From Diplosphaera chodatii (taxonomy: Eukaryota > Chlorophyta > Trebouxiophyceae > Prasiolales > Stichococcaceae), in the NCBI GenBank assembly GCA_032358165.1, contig JAALGY010000023.1, forward strand, positions 1,178,001-1,242,000: a DNA stretch of 64,000 nt, given 5' to 3'. The notes below the pieces were generated by a model, which was given only the letters and a program-made list of their open reading frames with translations, did not search any database and was not told the DNA's origin. The number at the start of each line of letters is the position of its first letter. The stretch's first letter is position 1. The position numbers were made by a program, and so were the translations under genes. This document shows positions 1 through 15,094 of the stretch, piece by piece.

Positions 1-169
1 CGCAAAGCAAACAGCACAACACTGATCAAGGTTGCAGCTCAGGTTTCGTCTGCTCAACAACTCTGACGAAGTCAACTGCAATCATCAATACCAATGACAC
101 CAATACAGGAGGCTGCTGTCATTGGACCGCCCACAAAGCCATCCGCTCCCCTTCCAGCCGGCACCACTT

Positions 170-787
170 TCAGTAGTAGTAAGGCAGGATCTGTGTGAGG
201 ATGTAGCCCCAGGCGACGCCGGAGAGGCCGCCCACCAGCCAGCCGCCGGTGAACTTCTGCCAGCCCTCGGACGACTGCAGCGGGTCGCGGTCCACTGGGC
301 GGCCTGACAGCGTCTTCACGCCGATCTCCGACTTGTCCTGCTGGAACTTGGCTGCGCCGTAGATGGTGAGGCAGGCGGTCAGGATCAGCACTAGGCCTGC
401 TGCCGAGGCGCTGCCTGCAATCTCTGCCACGCCATCCACGTTGCGCAGTGGGCCCAGCTTGATGAAGGGGCCAGTCGCCAGCAGGCCGTGTGCGAGGCCG
501 ATCTCCACGCCGCGCAGGAGTGGGGACACGCCGGTGCGGTACGCGGGCAGGTTGCTGAGGTAGCCAGCCACGATGGGCGCTGAGGTCACCGGCGTCTCCA
601 GCATGCCGATGTATGGGTCGCCGTTCACGGGCAGCACCACCGTCTTAGGTGGGCCATCCTGTGCTGCGCGGGGCGCGATGGCCAGCGGGCGCGGTGAGGC
701 TGCCAGCCGTGGGCGGAGGCCCGACAGGCTGCTGGGCCGCTGCAGCTGGGCGGGCACAGCCAGGCGGTTGCACATGGCCGTCTGCAT
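170..787 (-). CDS. psaL: Photosystem I reaction centre subunit XI (PsaL), plastid precursor
   Basis: PsaL is the PSI membrane subunit next to PsaH/PsaI/PsaO, a docking site for LHCII during state transitions. The 205-residue frame starts with a Ser/Ala/Arg-rich plastid transit peptide (about 55 residues, MQTAMCNRLAVPAQ start). The mature part begins near VVLPVNGDPYIGMLETP and carries the family motifs YLSNLPAYRTGVSPLLRG and EIGLAHGLLATGPF, then two hydrophobic spans and the C-terminus ILPYYY. No intron is needed. The frame stays open upstream only to a GTG at 919, so the ATG at 787 is preferred. It is divergent from the bZIP gene with about 420 bp between starts. Identification is secure; the transit-peptide cleavage site is inferred. 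Confidence 0.95.
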   Translation of the reverse strand: MQTAMCNRLAVPAQLQRPSSLSGLRPRLAASPRPLAIAPRAAQDGPPKTVVLPVNGDPYIGMLETPVTSAPIVAGYLSNLPAYRTGVSPLLRGVEIGLAHGLLATGPFIKLGPLRNVDGVAEIAGSASAAGLVLILTACLTIYGAAKFQQDKSEIGVKTLSGRPVDRDPLQSSEGWQKFTGGWLVGGLSGVAWGYILTQILPYYY

Positions 788-1206
788 GGCTGGAGTCTGT
801 GCGAAGGCTGCGAGGAGCTGCGGGCTGAACAAGGAGCGCTGTGGACGCCGCGCGCAACCAGGTAGCAGGCGATAAGCCTGGATGCTGACACCTCCTCGGC
901 TGTTGCGCTCACTACTCACCTTGTTTCACATGAGGATGTTGCCACCTCATCATGACGAATGCCAGGCGTCATCTCTCATCTGAGATACTTCTAGGGTTCA
1001 AGCAGGTGCGTGCGTGTCCCAGCGTGAAGCTAAGACGGGCTGACCATGCATCAAACGCAGTCAGTCTTACCTTGCCTCCGGGCTCACGACGCTTCCTTCA
1101 CGTCTTTCTAGTTCCTCGACTCGAGAACGTCACCTTGCCAAGTCCAGCCGGGTCACTCTGTGCACCCAACCCTTGGCCAGTTTTCGGTGACCAACACACA
1201 AGTGCA
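788..1206. promoter_or_regulatory. Divergent intergenic region between psaL and bZIP gene
   Basis: This is the only DNA between two oppositely oriented start codons, so it must hold both 5' UTRs and promoters. The bZIP frame stays open upstream to 952, but that extension lacks family similarity. A GTGAGT on the minus strand near 917 could be a donor of a psaL 5'-UTR intron. No TATA box is obvious. Confidence 0.4.
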
Positions 1207-1893
1207 ATGACGGTCGAGGTGCTGCCACCCTTTGCTTCGGACTTTGGGGACCTGTCCAAGTCCTTCGGGCTGCTAGATAGCATTGAGCCATTCAGCATGG
1301 ACGAGATGGCCATGCTGGAGGCGGGCAGCTTCGACTTTCCTCCGCTGACTGGCGCCGGGTCCAGCGCGGCCGCCGTGGTGCCGGACGTGGCCAGCTGCTG
1401 GCTGGACGTTGATGGCATGCAGCAGGGTGGCCTGGGCGCCGCGGCCTCCCCGGCCGCTGCCGGTTCCCCGGACTTTGTCAAGTTGGAAGACCTGAATGCT
1501 GCCCAGCTGCCCGGCGCCGCGCGCGCCTCTCCTGCCTCCAGCGGATCCCAGACGTCCTGCTACGCGCCCAGCTGCGACGGCGCTTCGAGTGATTTCACGG
1601 GCTCCGCATCACCGACAGCAGCCAAGAAGGACCCGCGCATTGGCAAGCGCAAGCCGGACGTGGACCTGGCCACCATCAGCGACCCAGCTGAACGGCGCAA
1701 GCAGCGCCGCCTGGCGAAGAACCGTGCCACTGCTGCCACCTCCCGCGAGCGCAAGCGGAAGCAGCTGACCGAGCTGCAGCACCGTGTCAACCAGCTGGAG
1801 GCTTCAAATGCCTCGCTGAACAAGGCGCTGGCGCAGCGCGACCATGAGCTTGCAATGCTGCGCAATGGCGCACACAACCGTGCTCCGCACTAA
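1207..1893 (+). CDS. bZIP transcription factor
   Basis: This intronless gene encodes 228 residues. The N-terminal 160 residues are acidic and Ser/Ala-rich, typical of an activation region. A basic region starts near residue 162 (ERRKQRRLAKNRATAATSRE) and has the diagnostic Asn-x7-Arg at about 172-180. A short leucine-zipper heptad series follows (LTELQHRVNQLEASNASL) and runs almost to the C-terminus. The protein should bind ACGT-type DNA as a dimer in the nucleus. The ATG at 1207 (MTVEVLPPFASDF) is preferred because sequence upstream in the same frame looks like 5' UTR. The subfamily cannot be told from sequence alone; HY5-like and other plant groups are possible. Confidence 0.85.
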   Translation: MTVEVLPPFASDFGDLSKSFGLLDSIEPFSMDEMAMLEAGSFDFPPLTGAGSSAAAVVPDVASCWLDVDGMQQGGLGAAASPAAAGSPDFVKLEDLNAAQLPGAARASPASSGSQTSCYAPSCDGASSDFTGSASPTAAKKDPRIGKRKPDVDLATISDPAERRKQRRLAKNRATAATSRERKRKQLTELQHRVNQLEASNASLNKALAQRDHELAMLRNGAHNRAPH

Positions 1894-2117
1894 CACCGGC
1901 GGGAGGCTCAATGCATAGCATTGGACCTCCCAAGGCCTGATTCCCAAGTGCTGCCCAGCTGCGGCGGCGCTTGCTCACCTGATTCTACAATTCTTTCCGG
2001 GCGCTGCGTCTCTGGCGTGGTCCGCTCGCTCATGATGTCTACAATACCAGGCGGGAAGTTCAGATCTGCCGGCCGCGTACGATGAGTGGTCGGGGTGATG
2101 GAAGCACAGCCGGTGTG

Positions 2118-2122
2118 TGTAA
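2118..2122 (+). terminator. Putative poly(A) signal TGTAA of bZIP gene
   Basis: TGTAA, the common chlorophyte polyadenylation signal, lies about 225 nt after the bZIP stop codon. A 5-mer occurs by chance often, so this is only suggestive. Confidence 0.35.
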
Positions 2123-2481
2123 TGGTGGCAAGTGCTTTCAAGCACGTTGTCAAACAACAAACTTTGTGCGTCTTGGCCCAGCTGCCTGTGCCTTGACCCA
2201 AACCCTGCGCTGCGCCGCTTCCCACAGCGGCCAGCCTGTTCCTGTGAGCCACCCCGATTTTTGAGTGCGGTGTGCCCGGGTCACAACTCCCAATGTCTTT
2301 TCAAAAATAATTTCTGTGGCTCTGTGGGTGCCAAGTGCATCAATTGGGTGGGTGTTGGTTTGGTTTTGAAGTCCGATCAGAACCAAGAGGAAGTCGTGCG
2401 AGAGTTGTTTTGGCGGTGTCAGCTGATTGCAGGCTGTACATGCCAAACTGTCAGATTGTGAGGCTTCTAGCTGCATACGGC

Positions 2482-2486
2482 TTACA
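2482..2486 (-). terminator. Putative poly(A) signal of CIAO1
   Basis: TTACA on the plus strand reads TGTAA on the coding strand, about 330 nt beyond the CIAO1 stop. The distance is long, so the support is weak. Confidence 0.25.
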
Positions 2487-2816
2487 GTTGTTTGGACTGC
2501 ATGCCGCAATATTTGCGCTGCTGCACAGTGTTGCTCAGCCATTCTTGCACAGACCTGGTCTCTGCAACTCCCCATGTAATGCGCAGAAGTCTCATCTACC
2601 CTGACACAACCTATGCAACACCTCCTTTGATTCTCCGGCTGCACACACATGACACAACCTTGAGATGCCTGATGAGAATGCCCATTGTAGGATTTGAGCA
2701 TGCTACGATCCAATCCAGAATTGGCAGGTGTGCATCCTCCTTGAAGCAGGAGTGTGCACCTGCATCAGGATTTAGTTCGGCGAGCTGGCAGATGGTGTGC
2801 GCGGTGCATCCTGCTG

Positions 2817-5166
2817 TCATGATTGTAGCCGCCACAGCTTGATTGCATTGTCATCACTTGCAGATGCCAACAGGGTGTGGTCTGTGGGGTGCCAGCGCAC
2901 ACAGTTGACATCTGCTGCATGGGCGTCTGCGCGTCGTGTCAGCAGCTGGAACAGGCCATGGGCCTGCTGTGGCTGCTGCTGCCTTTCCTGCTGGGCGGAT
3001 GGAGCGTCTGCCTCTTGTGTGGCTGCATCACGCTGATCAGGCGCTGGTGCTGTGCCATCTGCTGCAGGTGCTGCCATGCCATCTACTGCCACGGCTGCAA
3101 TATCGTTGGCTCCTGTGACAGCATTGCTGGGTGGGCTTGCCGCAGCTGCTTCAGGTGGGACGCCACTGGCTGCCGCCACTTGCTGCTGCGGCTGGGCCTG
3201 CTGCCGTGCAAACACGCAGATGGAGTTGTCGCCCCCGCCAGAGGCTACCAAATCCACGGCTGACCAGTCCACCGAGAAGACTGTGCGAGAGTGGTGCCCC
3301 GTCAGCGTCTGCTCCAGCTTCCAGCCCAGCTTTCCTGTGCAGTGAAATACATGTCTTCAGCATTTCACAGATTTAGCACAATCAATGGTTGCACATCCCA
3401 AAGGTGCCCTCATCCTGCTGCCCGACTGCACAGGAAGCTCACCCTTCGTGTCACTCCAGATCTTCAGACTGGTATCATCGCTGCATGAGACCATCTTGGA
3501 CCCAGGTGGATTGAAGGCCAGAGCCCACACTGTCGAGGAGTGTCCCAAGCCAGGCCCTGTACCAGGAGGTGCACACATGGTTTCCAGCAAAATTGGGCGT
3601 TGACAGTTTTGCATCTGATATTGATGCATGCGGCATTTGCTTGCAGCCGAGATCAGCCCACCTGGCCTTGCACAACAGATGCCACAGAGCCGCACTTGAG
3701 AGGCATTCAGTAGGGTAAATGCACACTGCTGTGGGCCACCTGACAGCGTCTGAACACACTCCCACTCATCCCCGACATCGCGCCACAGCTTGATGCTGTC
3801 GTCGTAGCTGGCAGACGCCAGCAGCTCGCCGTCCGGATGCCATGCCACCATCTTCACATCCTGCGAAACACCAGCATGCAGAGTGCCTGCACAAGTGCAT
3901 CAGCTCTGTGAACAGCAGGGTGCACTGAGGGGCTCAGAGCAGCACAGCAGGTTCACACAGTAGGTACACATTTGGCACAGCCACTTGCCTGCGAGTGCCC
4001 CTGCTTCACATCAACGACCTCGAATTCGTTGTCAGGCAAAGACTCCCAGATCCAGACGCTGCAACGGCATGACCATGTGTCAAAGCACATCATGATGCGT
4101 CCAATCCGCAATGCTCCAAGGCTATAGGTCCAATAGAGGCTGACTGATGGACGCCGGAACGAGTCACACCTGCGATCACGCCCACAGGTGGCAATCAAGG
4201 TGCCGGTGGGCGACCAGGCCACCGACTTGACTTCGTTCTCATGGCCTTCCAGGGTGGCCACCAGCTCCCATGCGGCATCCTGCCCTTGACACAGCGTCAG
4301 CAGGGATCAGGTAACATGGGTGCTGTCCTGATCAGACTTGCACGTCTGTCAGCCTGCAAGCTGGACCGTGGCAGCTTGCAGATGCCATGCATCTTGGCCC
4401 ATCACACTTGCTCATGGCTGTGCACTGGTCAACCTGTGGTCATACCTTGGGGCTGACCTGCTCATACATATGCAGCACTCAGCGTGCAGCATTGGCAGAC
4501 GAAGCACCTGGACGCGCCATACGGCGGTGGAGGCGTCAAAGCTTGCGGTGGCAAGGCATCGCCCGTCGGGGGACCAGCTGACGGAGCGGATGGTGCGGTC
4601 GTGCTCCTCCTGAGCCATGCAACTTTGCTATGCTCAGGCCTGAACCACAGAGGTGGCTGTCCCAGCTGAGCTCACAAGCTTGGCGCCCCTACAATTCGGC
4701 GGTGAGAGCATGCACCTCCTCCAGCAGCGCGTCGCAGCACCAGCCGTCCGCTTCGCCGTGGCAGCTCCAGATGCGCACGGTGCGGTCGCCGCCGCAGCTG
4801 GCCAGCATGTCACCTGCAGCATTGCAGAAGTGTCGGCAGCTTCACATTCAGTGATTCTGGTGTCTGCCTTTCCACCGAGTATCAAATGGCACGGATTTGT
4901 GCCGTCACGCATGTCATATGCATATCTGCTCTTGGTAACACATTACAAGTGACGACAACCGACAGGTGCGATGCGTCAGATGACACGCTCGGCACAGTCT
5001 CGTGACTAGTGTGGCAGGGCGAGCGCAAGTTGCTGTGATGGACTTGATCATGCCCATTGCGGTGGCGCTTGACTGGCTCGCCTGCTGGAGACCATGCAAG
5101 CGCCCACACTCTGTCTGTGTGACCGGAAAGCGTTTGCCTTAGCTCAAGTGAAGCGCAGCTGGCCAT
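2817..5166 (-). CDS. CIAO1: CIAO1, cytosolic iron-sulfur cluster assembly WD40 protein
   Basis: CIAO1 is the WD40 propeller of the CIA targeting complex, which hands 4Fe-4S clusters to cytosolic and nuclear apoproteins. Eight exons (5166-5082, 4813-4716, 4609-4508, 4279-4170, 4058-3989, 3860-3740, 3556-3443, 3334-2817) join in frame to 405 residues. Family signatures include [66 protein letters not shown] and [20 protein letters not shown]. Introns 1 and 5 start with GC (CAG|GCGAGC, CAG|GCAAGT), and only these junctions keep the frame. A Gln/Ala-rich insertion of about 80 residues (about 278-358) separates the last two blades and is absent from animal CIAO1. The start ATG gives [13 protein letters not shown]. 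Confidence 0.92.
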
Positions 5167-5790
5167 GCTCGATGCTGTTGTCGGCAAACGCTGATCGCTT
5201 ACTCTAGCTGCTCAAGGGAGCCTGCAGCATGCTGCGTCTGTCAGCACCCAGCTGCCGCAGTTGCTTCCCTATGTAGCTTGCATATCACACGGGATGCACA
5301 ACTACTGCGATCCGAACGAAACTTGCATCGACTTCGCGACATGCAAATGTGCAGAATGACATCCACGGCAGCTGCGCCATGGATGTTGCAACTCGCGCTC
5401 AGGAGATTACAGCACGTGTGTCGTGTGTGGACTGCGGGCATGAGTTTGGACCGATGCACCTTTAATCTAGGTGGACCCGACAGGGTTACGGAGCGTGTGA
5501 GCAGATTGCGTTGCATGTGCACTTGTGCAAAGCATGCGCCCATCATCGCATGCATGCGCAGGGCCTCCATCTGTCACCAGCTCGACCGTGCACCCTGTCA
5601 GGCGCAGATGATGCGCTATCAGCCTGCTTCACACACGGTGTGTGCAAAAGTCAGCGGTTCATCTGTGCTATGTGACCTACAAGTGAGTCAAAAACCAGCC
5701 GACAGCCCGCCGTCCGCCTCATAATGGTCTGTCTGCTGCTGCCCCCTCTGCCCTATCCGCCCGCCAATGACGTCAGGACGCAGTGATTTG
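5167..5790. other. Intergenic, no gene seen
   Basis: This is the 5' flank of CIAO1 and 3' flank of the ATP synthase g gene. The open frames present have no family similarity or credible splice continuation. Confidence 0.5.
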
Positions 5791-6605
5791 CTATACATCG
5801 TAGTCCACCAAGGAGCCGCCGCGACCAACAATCTCACCAACCACAAACCATGCGTAGACCTCACCGGCGAAGAGGGCCAGCATGCCCACCTGCGCATACC
5901 ATCTGCCAGTGTGAGCTGTCTGCGGTAGCATATGTAGGTGACACAGTGGCGCAAGTGGGCAGCAATCTCATGGAGTGCTACAGCAGCACCAAGCTTTGTG
6001 AAGTCCCCGGAAGGCAGTGCTGATAATGACCGAATCTGAGTGCAAAGCAGTCAGGCGACAAGCAGCTTGTTTATCACCTCGGGCAGTTTCAGCTCTGTTC
6101 CCCTCGACACCGTCTGCTTCAAGGTTCCCCACTCCTTCTGTGTCTCAGTGATATTGCTGGGTATCCTGCACGCAGATGGGATGACCACCGTCAGCAGCTG
6201 CCAGTCGATTGTGGAGGCACCAGGTGGCACCCAGCTGTAGGCGCGTCGAGCACTTGCCAACCGTGCTTGTGACCGAATTACAGCGCGACAAAGATGACTT
6301 GCAAAAGGCACAGCACCGGCAGGCGGTTGAAACCTAAGTGCCGTCATGCTGTTGCCTTGATCAGGAACTTTGCACGGAAGGCAGTGCGCAGCGTACCTGT
6401 CAAGCTTTGTGTATAACCACTGCTTCGCTAAGTCTGCTGCCTTCGCCTCGTCCTTCACGACATACTGCTTATTGGCCTCCATCATCTTTGCATATCGCTG
6501 AGAAATCTCCTTTTCTGCTGTGTCAAAGAGCGGTTTCACCGTCTTCTGCGTCTGCGACAGCACACTAGACAGCCTGCCACGAGCTGCACCCAATGCGCTG
6601 GCCAT
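5791..6605 (-). CDS. Mitochondrial F1Fo ATP synthase subunit g (ATP20-like)
   Basis: Subunit g is a small inner-membrane subunit of the Fo sector that supports ATP synthase dimerisation. Three exons (6605-6397, 6165-6078, 5889-5791) join to 131 residues. The N-terminal helix is followed by WLYTKLDRIPSNITETQ and ELKLPEVGMLALFAGEVYAW, then FVVGEIVGRG in the single C-terminal membrane helix. These align with the plant protein (ELK, then AWF, then GEIVGRG). The gene lies head-to-head with the HAD-like gene, with about 520 bp between starts. Length and the C-terminal motif fit the family well. Confidence 0.85.
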
Positions 6606-7125
6606 CAGGCTGTGTGAAGCTTGTTACTGCTGATGCCAGCTATATCAGACTGGGGCGATCGCAGATCACAAGCTTATAGCCCCTCTTGGCACTTGTGGAC
6701 GCGCCCAAAACACTAGGTACAGGCCGATCAGGGTGGCGCGGATGCACGGTAGTATGCGCAGGCAGTGAATTTGGCATGACTTCGTCCTGGCCGCTGCAGA
6801 GGGTCCGAATCACAAGTTAGTCGCCATCACCAAGGAGCTAATGTCGCTAATGTCACATGCCGCACACACGCGCACAGCCCGCTCCGGCGCTCCCCGATGA
6901 CAGCACGTATGAAACAGCAGACATAGTTGTGCTGTCCAGACCTGCATTGTCTTCCTGATCTGCTTGTTTTGACCGCACTGATGCAGTTTGCCCAAGCTCG
7001 CCATTGCATTCAGTACAGTGCCGCGTTCAACAGATTGTGCTGATGCTGCCGCAGCTTGTGCACATTAATCTGCACTACCACACTGCCATATTCAGCTGTG
7101 GATTTGCGAATCCGTCCTGTATGGC
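6606..7125. promoter_or_regulatory. Divergent intergenic region (ATP synthase g / HAD-like)
   Basis: About 520 bp separates two start codons pointing apart, so promoters and 5' UTRs of both are expected here. No specific motif was recognised. Confidence 0.35.
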
Positions 7126-8525
7126 ATGCTTGGCGCTTTGAAGAGCTCGAAAGTACCAAAATGGCTAGCGTTGAGTGTTGCTGCAGTCAGCTGTGGTAAC
7201 ACGGCAACAACAGCGTCACTAGACAGAATTCAGACTAGTTTGTTTCAGCCCAGCATGTCCCATTTCAAGGAGCAGCTGCCAGCGCAGCTAGACCCTTTAG
7301 GCAGCATGCATGCCGTCAACCAGCACGCCGGCGACAGCGCTTGTGACACCCCATCAGCAGAGCCAGCACACAGCAATGTTCTACCCTGGAGGCGGCAGGT
7401 GCCATCACCCCCGCAGCAGGATGACCACTCAGCGCCGCGGGCAGACAACCGAATCATTTTGCTGTTTGACCTCAATGGCACGCTGACATCCCACACCAGC
7501 CAGCGGCGATCTGCCGGCGTCAACCGCATGCGGCCTGGGCTTGAACACATGCAGCGGCTGCAGGTGAAACTGTCGGGTCAGGGTTCAAGCATGATGGATG
7601 CGTCCCATTCAGATGGATTGATAGAGGGGTGATGTCAATCAGGTGATGGTTGTGTTATTGATTACATTCAACATGGTGCAGGGACGCTTCCGGACTGGCG
7701 TGTTTAGCTCGGCATCAGACCGAACAGTCAGCACAGGCGGGCTCCTGTGACACGCTGCAGATCGAATAAGGGCCCAGGATCATGTGCACAGCCTCACACT
7801 CTGTCGCTTGCGTGCAGTGATTCCAATGCTGCACGAAGCAATTGGACAGCAGCTGTTCAGCGACAGATCGCTGATCCTGACGCGTCAAAAGACACAGCAG
7901 GCGCCTATGCACCATGTTGCCAACGGTGGCAACGCCTGGGACACCGTGAAGCCATTGCAAAAGCACTTTGGTGGCCGCGTGCATCGCGTGGTGCTGGTGG
8001 ATGATGACGCCTATAAGGTGCAGTGAGCGTGCATTGCTGTGCCCATGCAAATGCTGCTGTGCTGCATGCTGAGCAGGGGCGGAGGATCCGTAGCTGTGTC
8101 AGCTGCAGTGGTGACATCAGCTGGTGCCTTGGCAACTCTGCTGGGCGGCGGCGAGGCATGACAGCACCTGACGGTGTGTCCTGCCCTGTAGGCATGTCCA
8201 GGTGAGGAGCGCAACATGCTGCTGGTGCCACGATGGGAGGAGAACGACGACGATGACGTCATCGTGCGGCTGTGCGACGCTTTGTTGTTGGTACTGGGTC
8301 CTCTTGGCAATGACGAAGATGTCCGAGACTACGTACCGCAGGTGGGTGATGTTGTGCCCGGGCGGAGTAGGAGATACGGCATCAATGTCACGAGAAGTGC
8401 CAGTGTGATCGTATGCACTGCTGGTCAAGCCTTGTCTCAGGATGGCGCGTGCACGCGTCCGCAGGTTTCTGCAGTACTATCCGGACAGACAGCAGCCACA
8501 GTTTTGGCAGCTGCTTGAAGCATGA
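7126..8525 (+). CDS. HAD-superfamily FCP1/NIF-like protein with altered motif I
   Basis: Exons 7126-7563, 7682-7736, 7818-8017, 8192-8341 and 8475-8525 give about 297 residues. The first 108 residues look disordered or presequence-like. Then comes HAD motif I as FDLNGTLT (D115, N117, T119), next GRFRTGVFSSASDRT, DRSLILTRQKTQQ, GGNAWDTVKPLQK, the acidic motif VVLVDDDAYK (226-228) and ERNMLLVPRWEEND. The order matches FCP1-homology proteins. FCP1 phosphatases use DxDx(T/V); here the second Asp, the usual general acid/base, is Asn, so phosphatase activity is doubtful. Intron 2 begins GC (ACAG|GCGGGC). The start is uncertain (ATG at 7255 also possible), as is the last acceptor (8465 or 8475). Confidence 0.75.
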
Positions 8526-8820
8526 CTGGATGGGGCATTCAGCTTGTCATGGCACCGGATTGCCTTCTGGGGCCATGGATCCAGCGTCTAAGCACACTCG
8601 ACACGCATTGCCTTGCAAGTTCAACGCTCTGCTGCCATACATTGCACTTGCTAACTGTCTTTCAGAGCGTCTGGCGCTCATGTCGCAATTGTTTTGTCTG
8701 TCATGCACTGGTCCATACTGTGAAGCTCAAGATGCCTGCAACACTTCTCATCCCCTGGAGCGACACTCTATGCCTTGCCAAACTTCCGACTGCCCACAGC
8801 AAACACTTCCTGTGATGATG

Positions 8821-9720
8821 TCATGACTGCGCAACAAGGACGCCTTGCTGCCCGCCAGCCTGCTGTTGTTGCTGCTGCTGTTGCTGTGCCTGCACGCGCA
8901 TCGCCTCTGCCTCCTCTGGCGAGCTGGCCACACGGATCTTGTACTTGTTCTACAGCGATAGAGCAGCTTGCCTTGGATCATGGACGACGTGTTTTCCAGA
9001 CTGTGACGCTGCTACGCACGGCAGCTAGCACCGGCATGCAGGCATGTAGCAGTGCCCACCTGAAAGTCCAGCAGCGCCTTTTGCTTCATCTGAAGCTGCG
9101 ATGTGAACTGCTGCAGGACCTGCATATTTCACTCGTATTGCTCATGTTGCAACCGCTGGAAAACAAGTTGCCGCACTTTGTTCACACTGCCTGCTGCAGC
9201 ATGTGCTGACAGCTGGATGCTGACCAAAGCTTGCAAGGCCGTGCATGCATGTGTTGCACGCAGATGCAGACTCACAAGCTTGAGGTTGTCCATGTTGCCC
9301 TGCACAGTTGGCCGCGCGGTGCCCACAGTCTGCTCCACCAGCACGCCGCCTACCAACCGAAAGCACTTGCGGCCCTCGTCAAGCGGCTCCAGTGTCTGCA
9401 GCACCAATGTGTGCTCCTGCACCTGCAATACATGGCTGCCCACCTTACTGCCTGCAGTTGATGTCAGCAGCGGCACCTCTTACTTCATGCAACAGGACCT
9501 GCTGTGTGTTTGTCATCATGGCATGCATCCCATCATATGATCCGGCTTGCAAGTGAGGTGTGCAGGTGCGGACATGCGGCAGAAGGCCAGAGTGTCGAAT
9601 CAGCTGATCCTGTCCCACCTTGGACTCTAGCTCGCTGATTCTTTCGCTCAAGACCCTGACTTCCTGCCGCATCTGCTTGTAAGTTTCGATGACCTCTGTC
9701 TCCGAGCGAGGCTCGGCCAT
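8821..9720 (-). CDS. PFD2: Prefoldin subunit 2
   Basis: This beta-type prefoldin subunit belongs to the hexameric jellyfish chaperone that passes actin and tubulin to the CCT chaperonin. Four exons (9720-9619, 9422-9276, 9119-9060, 8949-8821) give 145 residues. The first helix (IETYKQMRQEVRVLSERISE) leads to the hairpin RKCFRLVGGVLVEQTV, the strongest PFD2 signature. The second coiled-coil helix ends in NKYKIRV. Residue spacing across each join matches human PFDN2 exactly. After the coiled coil there is an extra tail with a run of nine glutamines ending GVLVAQS; this tail is unlike typical PFD2. It converges with the HAD-like gene (about 300 bp between stops). Confidence 0.93.
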
Positions 9721-10449
9721 GCCGCAGCGGTGCCGTAGACAGATCGCCCAGTTGTCGAGCTGGCCCAAAGCTTTTGGAGGACGAGCACGGCAACTGACAC
9801 AGTGATCTCGACGATAATACGCGGCCTTATAACGGCGACGTCCTGGACTTCATGGCGATCAATGGAAGCAGTGCGAACGATGCAGTTGCCCAATTAGAGG
9901 CTTCGACGAATTGTGTATGCCTTGGCACGGTATACGGCAATCAGAACGCCAACTGCCACGATGTAACGATAGCAATAAGTCCCACGCAGGCAGGCTGCTT
10001 GCAGATGAAGGCTGGGCGCATGTCATTCAGGCCAGGGGAGGTGCATGCACGGGGCAAACAGGACATGTTTGTGTTGCAACAGTCAATCCCTTCACTGCGT
10101 TGGCGCAGCATTTGCAAGCATTTGCAGTTTGAAGCAGCGTAATCATTTGTGTAGTGCCGCCGCACTGTGTGCGAGCTTGCTGATCTAACATTCCGGGACA
10201 GCAGGGTCCCAGACGGTCAGTGCGGTTGCCGCACCTACCACCAGCAGATGATCTGCCAGCAGAGCCGAGTGAATGCTGCGTCAGCGGCGGGCGACTTGCA
10301 CGCTAGCACGGACAGGATGATGCTGCAAAGACTCAGGTGGATCTGCTGCACTGACCACGCATGGCCATTCCGTCAGCACCGTCTTCACCTCAAGCAAGAG
10401 CTGTGAGTCTGCATTGACCAATCTGCAGCAGGACAGCACTGCTGCGTGG
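9721..10449. promoter_or_regulatory. Divergent intergenic region (prefoldin 2 / ProRS)
   Basis: About 730 bp between opposing start codons contains no supportable gene. It should hold both promoters. Confidence 0.35.
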
Positions 10450-14241
<3,792 letters not shown>

Positions 14242-14755
14242 TTTAAGGAGTTGGCTTGCACACGTCATCTGGGAGGACGGTGAGGAGCACAATTGTGATC
14301 AGTCTTGACCCCAATGGACTGGGGTATATGCCTCAGCAGGAGTGACATCAGCGTTGTCGTCAGTACGGCAACACTCAGCTCAGCATTGGTTGTCTGTTAC
14401 CTATAGCAGGATTGCCAGTGCAAATGAGGAAATGAGGGCCCTGCGACATGGGCAACCTGGTGCTGCTCAACAGCTGAGTGTCTACAATCGGCCATCGGCG
14501 CCCCACATACAAGAAGGACCAAGCATGATGAGGCAGCCTGCATGCATTGATGATTCTAGGGCTGCGTAACGTTGTACTATACACTGCAAGAAAGGACACT
14601 GCCGAGGTTCCCCAGCTACGCAGGTGCTCAGCAACGTGCCTGCCTATGCATACAAATTGTCATGAGGTTCGCATGGCGCCGCTGTGGCTCGAGACATCGT
14701 CAAAGCACAAACGCAACTCCTGCGTCCGATACCATGCATACAGTTTGTCTGCTGG
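14242..14755. other. Intergenic between convergent ProRS and Yippee
   Basis: 3' flanks of two convergent genes. No coding signal was recognised on either strand. Confidence 0.5.
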
Positions 14756-15094
14756 TCACCACGTACCCTCCTTCATGACCTTGGCCTTCTCTACGATACT
14801 CTTGCCCTCCTTGTACTTTTCCCGCTCTTCTACAGCATGCTCGTATTTCCAGCCGAGCACGGTGTTGCAAGAGGTGCAGTATATATCGGCCACGGTGTGC
14901 ACGCCGGTGATCAGCAGCCGCTCCTCCTTCGGGCCCCATGTCACGTTGACCACGTTGCTGAAGAGGTATGCTCGACCATGGCGCCCTTGAAATGCCTTGG
15001 AGATGATGTCGTCGTGGTCAGCGACATGGGATCTGCAGGTGCTACAGCTATAGATGCGCGGACCATCCAGATACTGCTTGAACGGGCGCCCCAT
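14756..15094 (-). CDS. Yippee-like zinc-binding protein
   Basis: The intronless gene encodes 112 residues, the usual YPEL length. The fold is a zinc-binding beta-tent, and the family is extremely conserved across eukaryotes. Two Cys pairs are seen at 17/20 (YSCSTC) and 73/76 (IYCTSC). The conserved blocks are [35 protein letters not shown] and [19 protein letters not shown]. Cellular roles in other organisms include cell division and cereblon-like interactions; a role here cannot be deduced. Identification is secure. Confidence 0.95.
   Translation of the reverse strand: MGRPFKQYLDGPRIYSCSTCRSHVADHDDIISKAFQGRHGRAYLFSNVVNVTWGPKEERLLITGVHTVADIYCTSCNTVLGWKYEHAVEEREKYKEGKSIVEKAKVMKEGTW

Larger units (their letters stand above)
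1894..2816. other. Intergenic / 3' UTRs of bZIP (+) and CIAO1 (-)
   Basis: The region lies between two convergent genes. Open frames on both strands (for example 2150-2713 minus) have low-complexity composition and no recognisable domain. I see only the TGTAA-type motifs listed separately and nothing else supportable. Confidence 0.5.

Noticed and set aside
2150..2713. 187-codon minus-strand frame downstream of CIAO1
   Set aside because: It lies in the 3' flank, has Cys/His/Gln-rich translation and no splice continuity with CIAO1.
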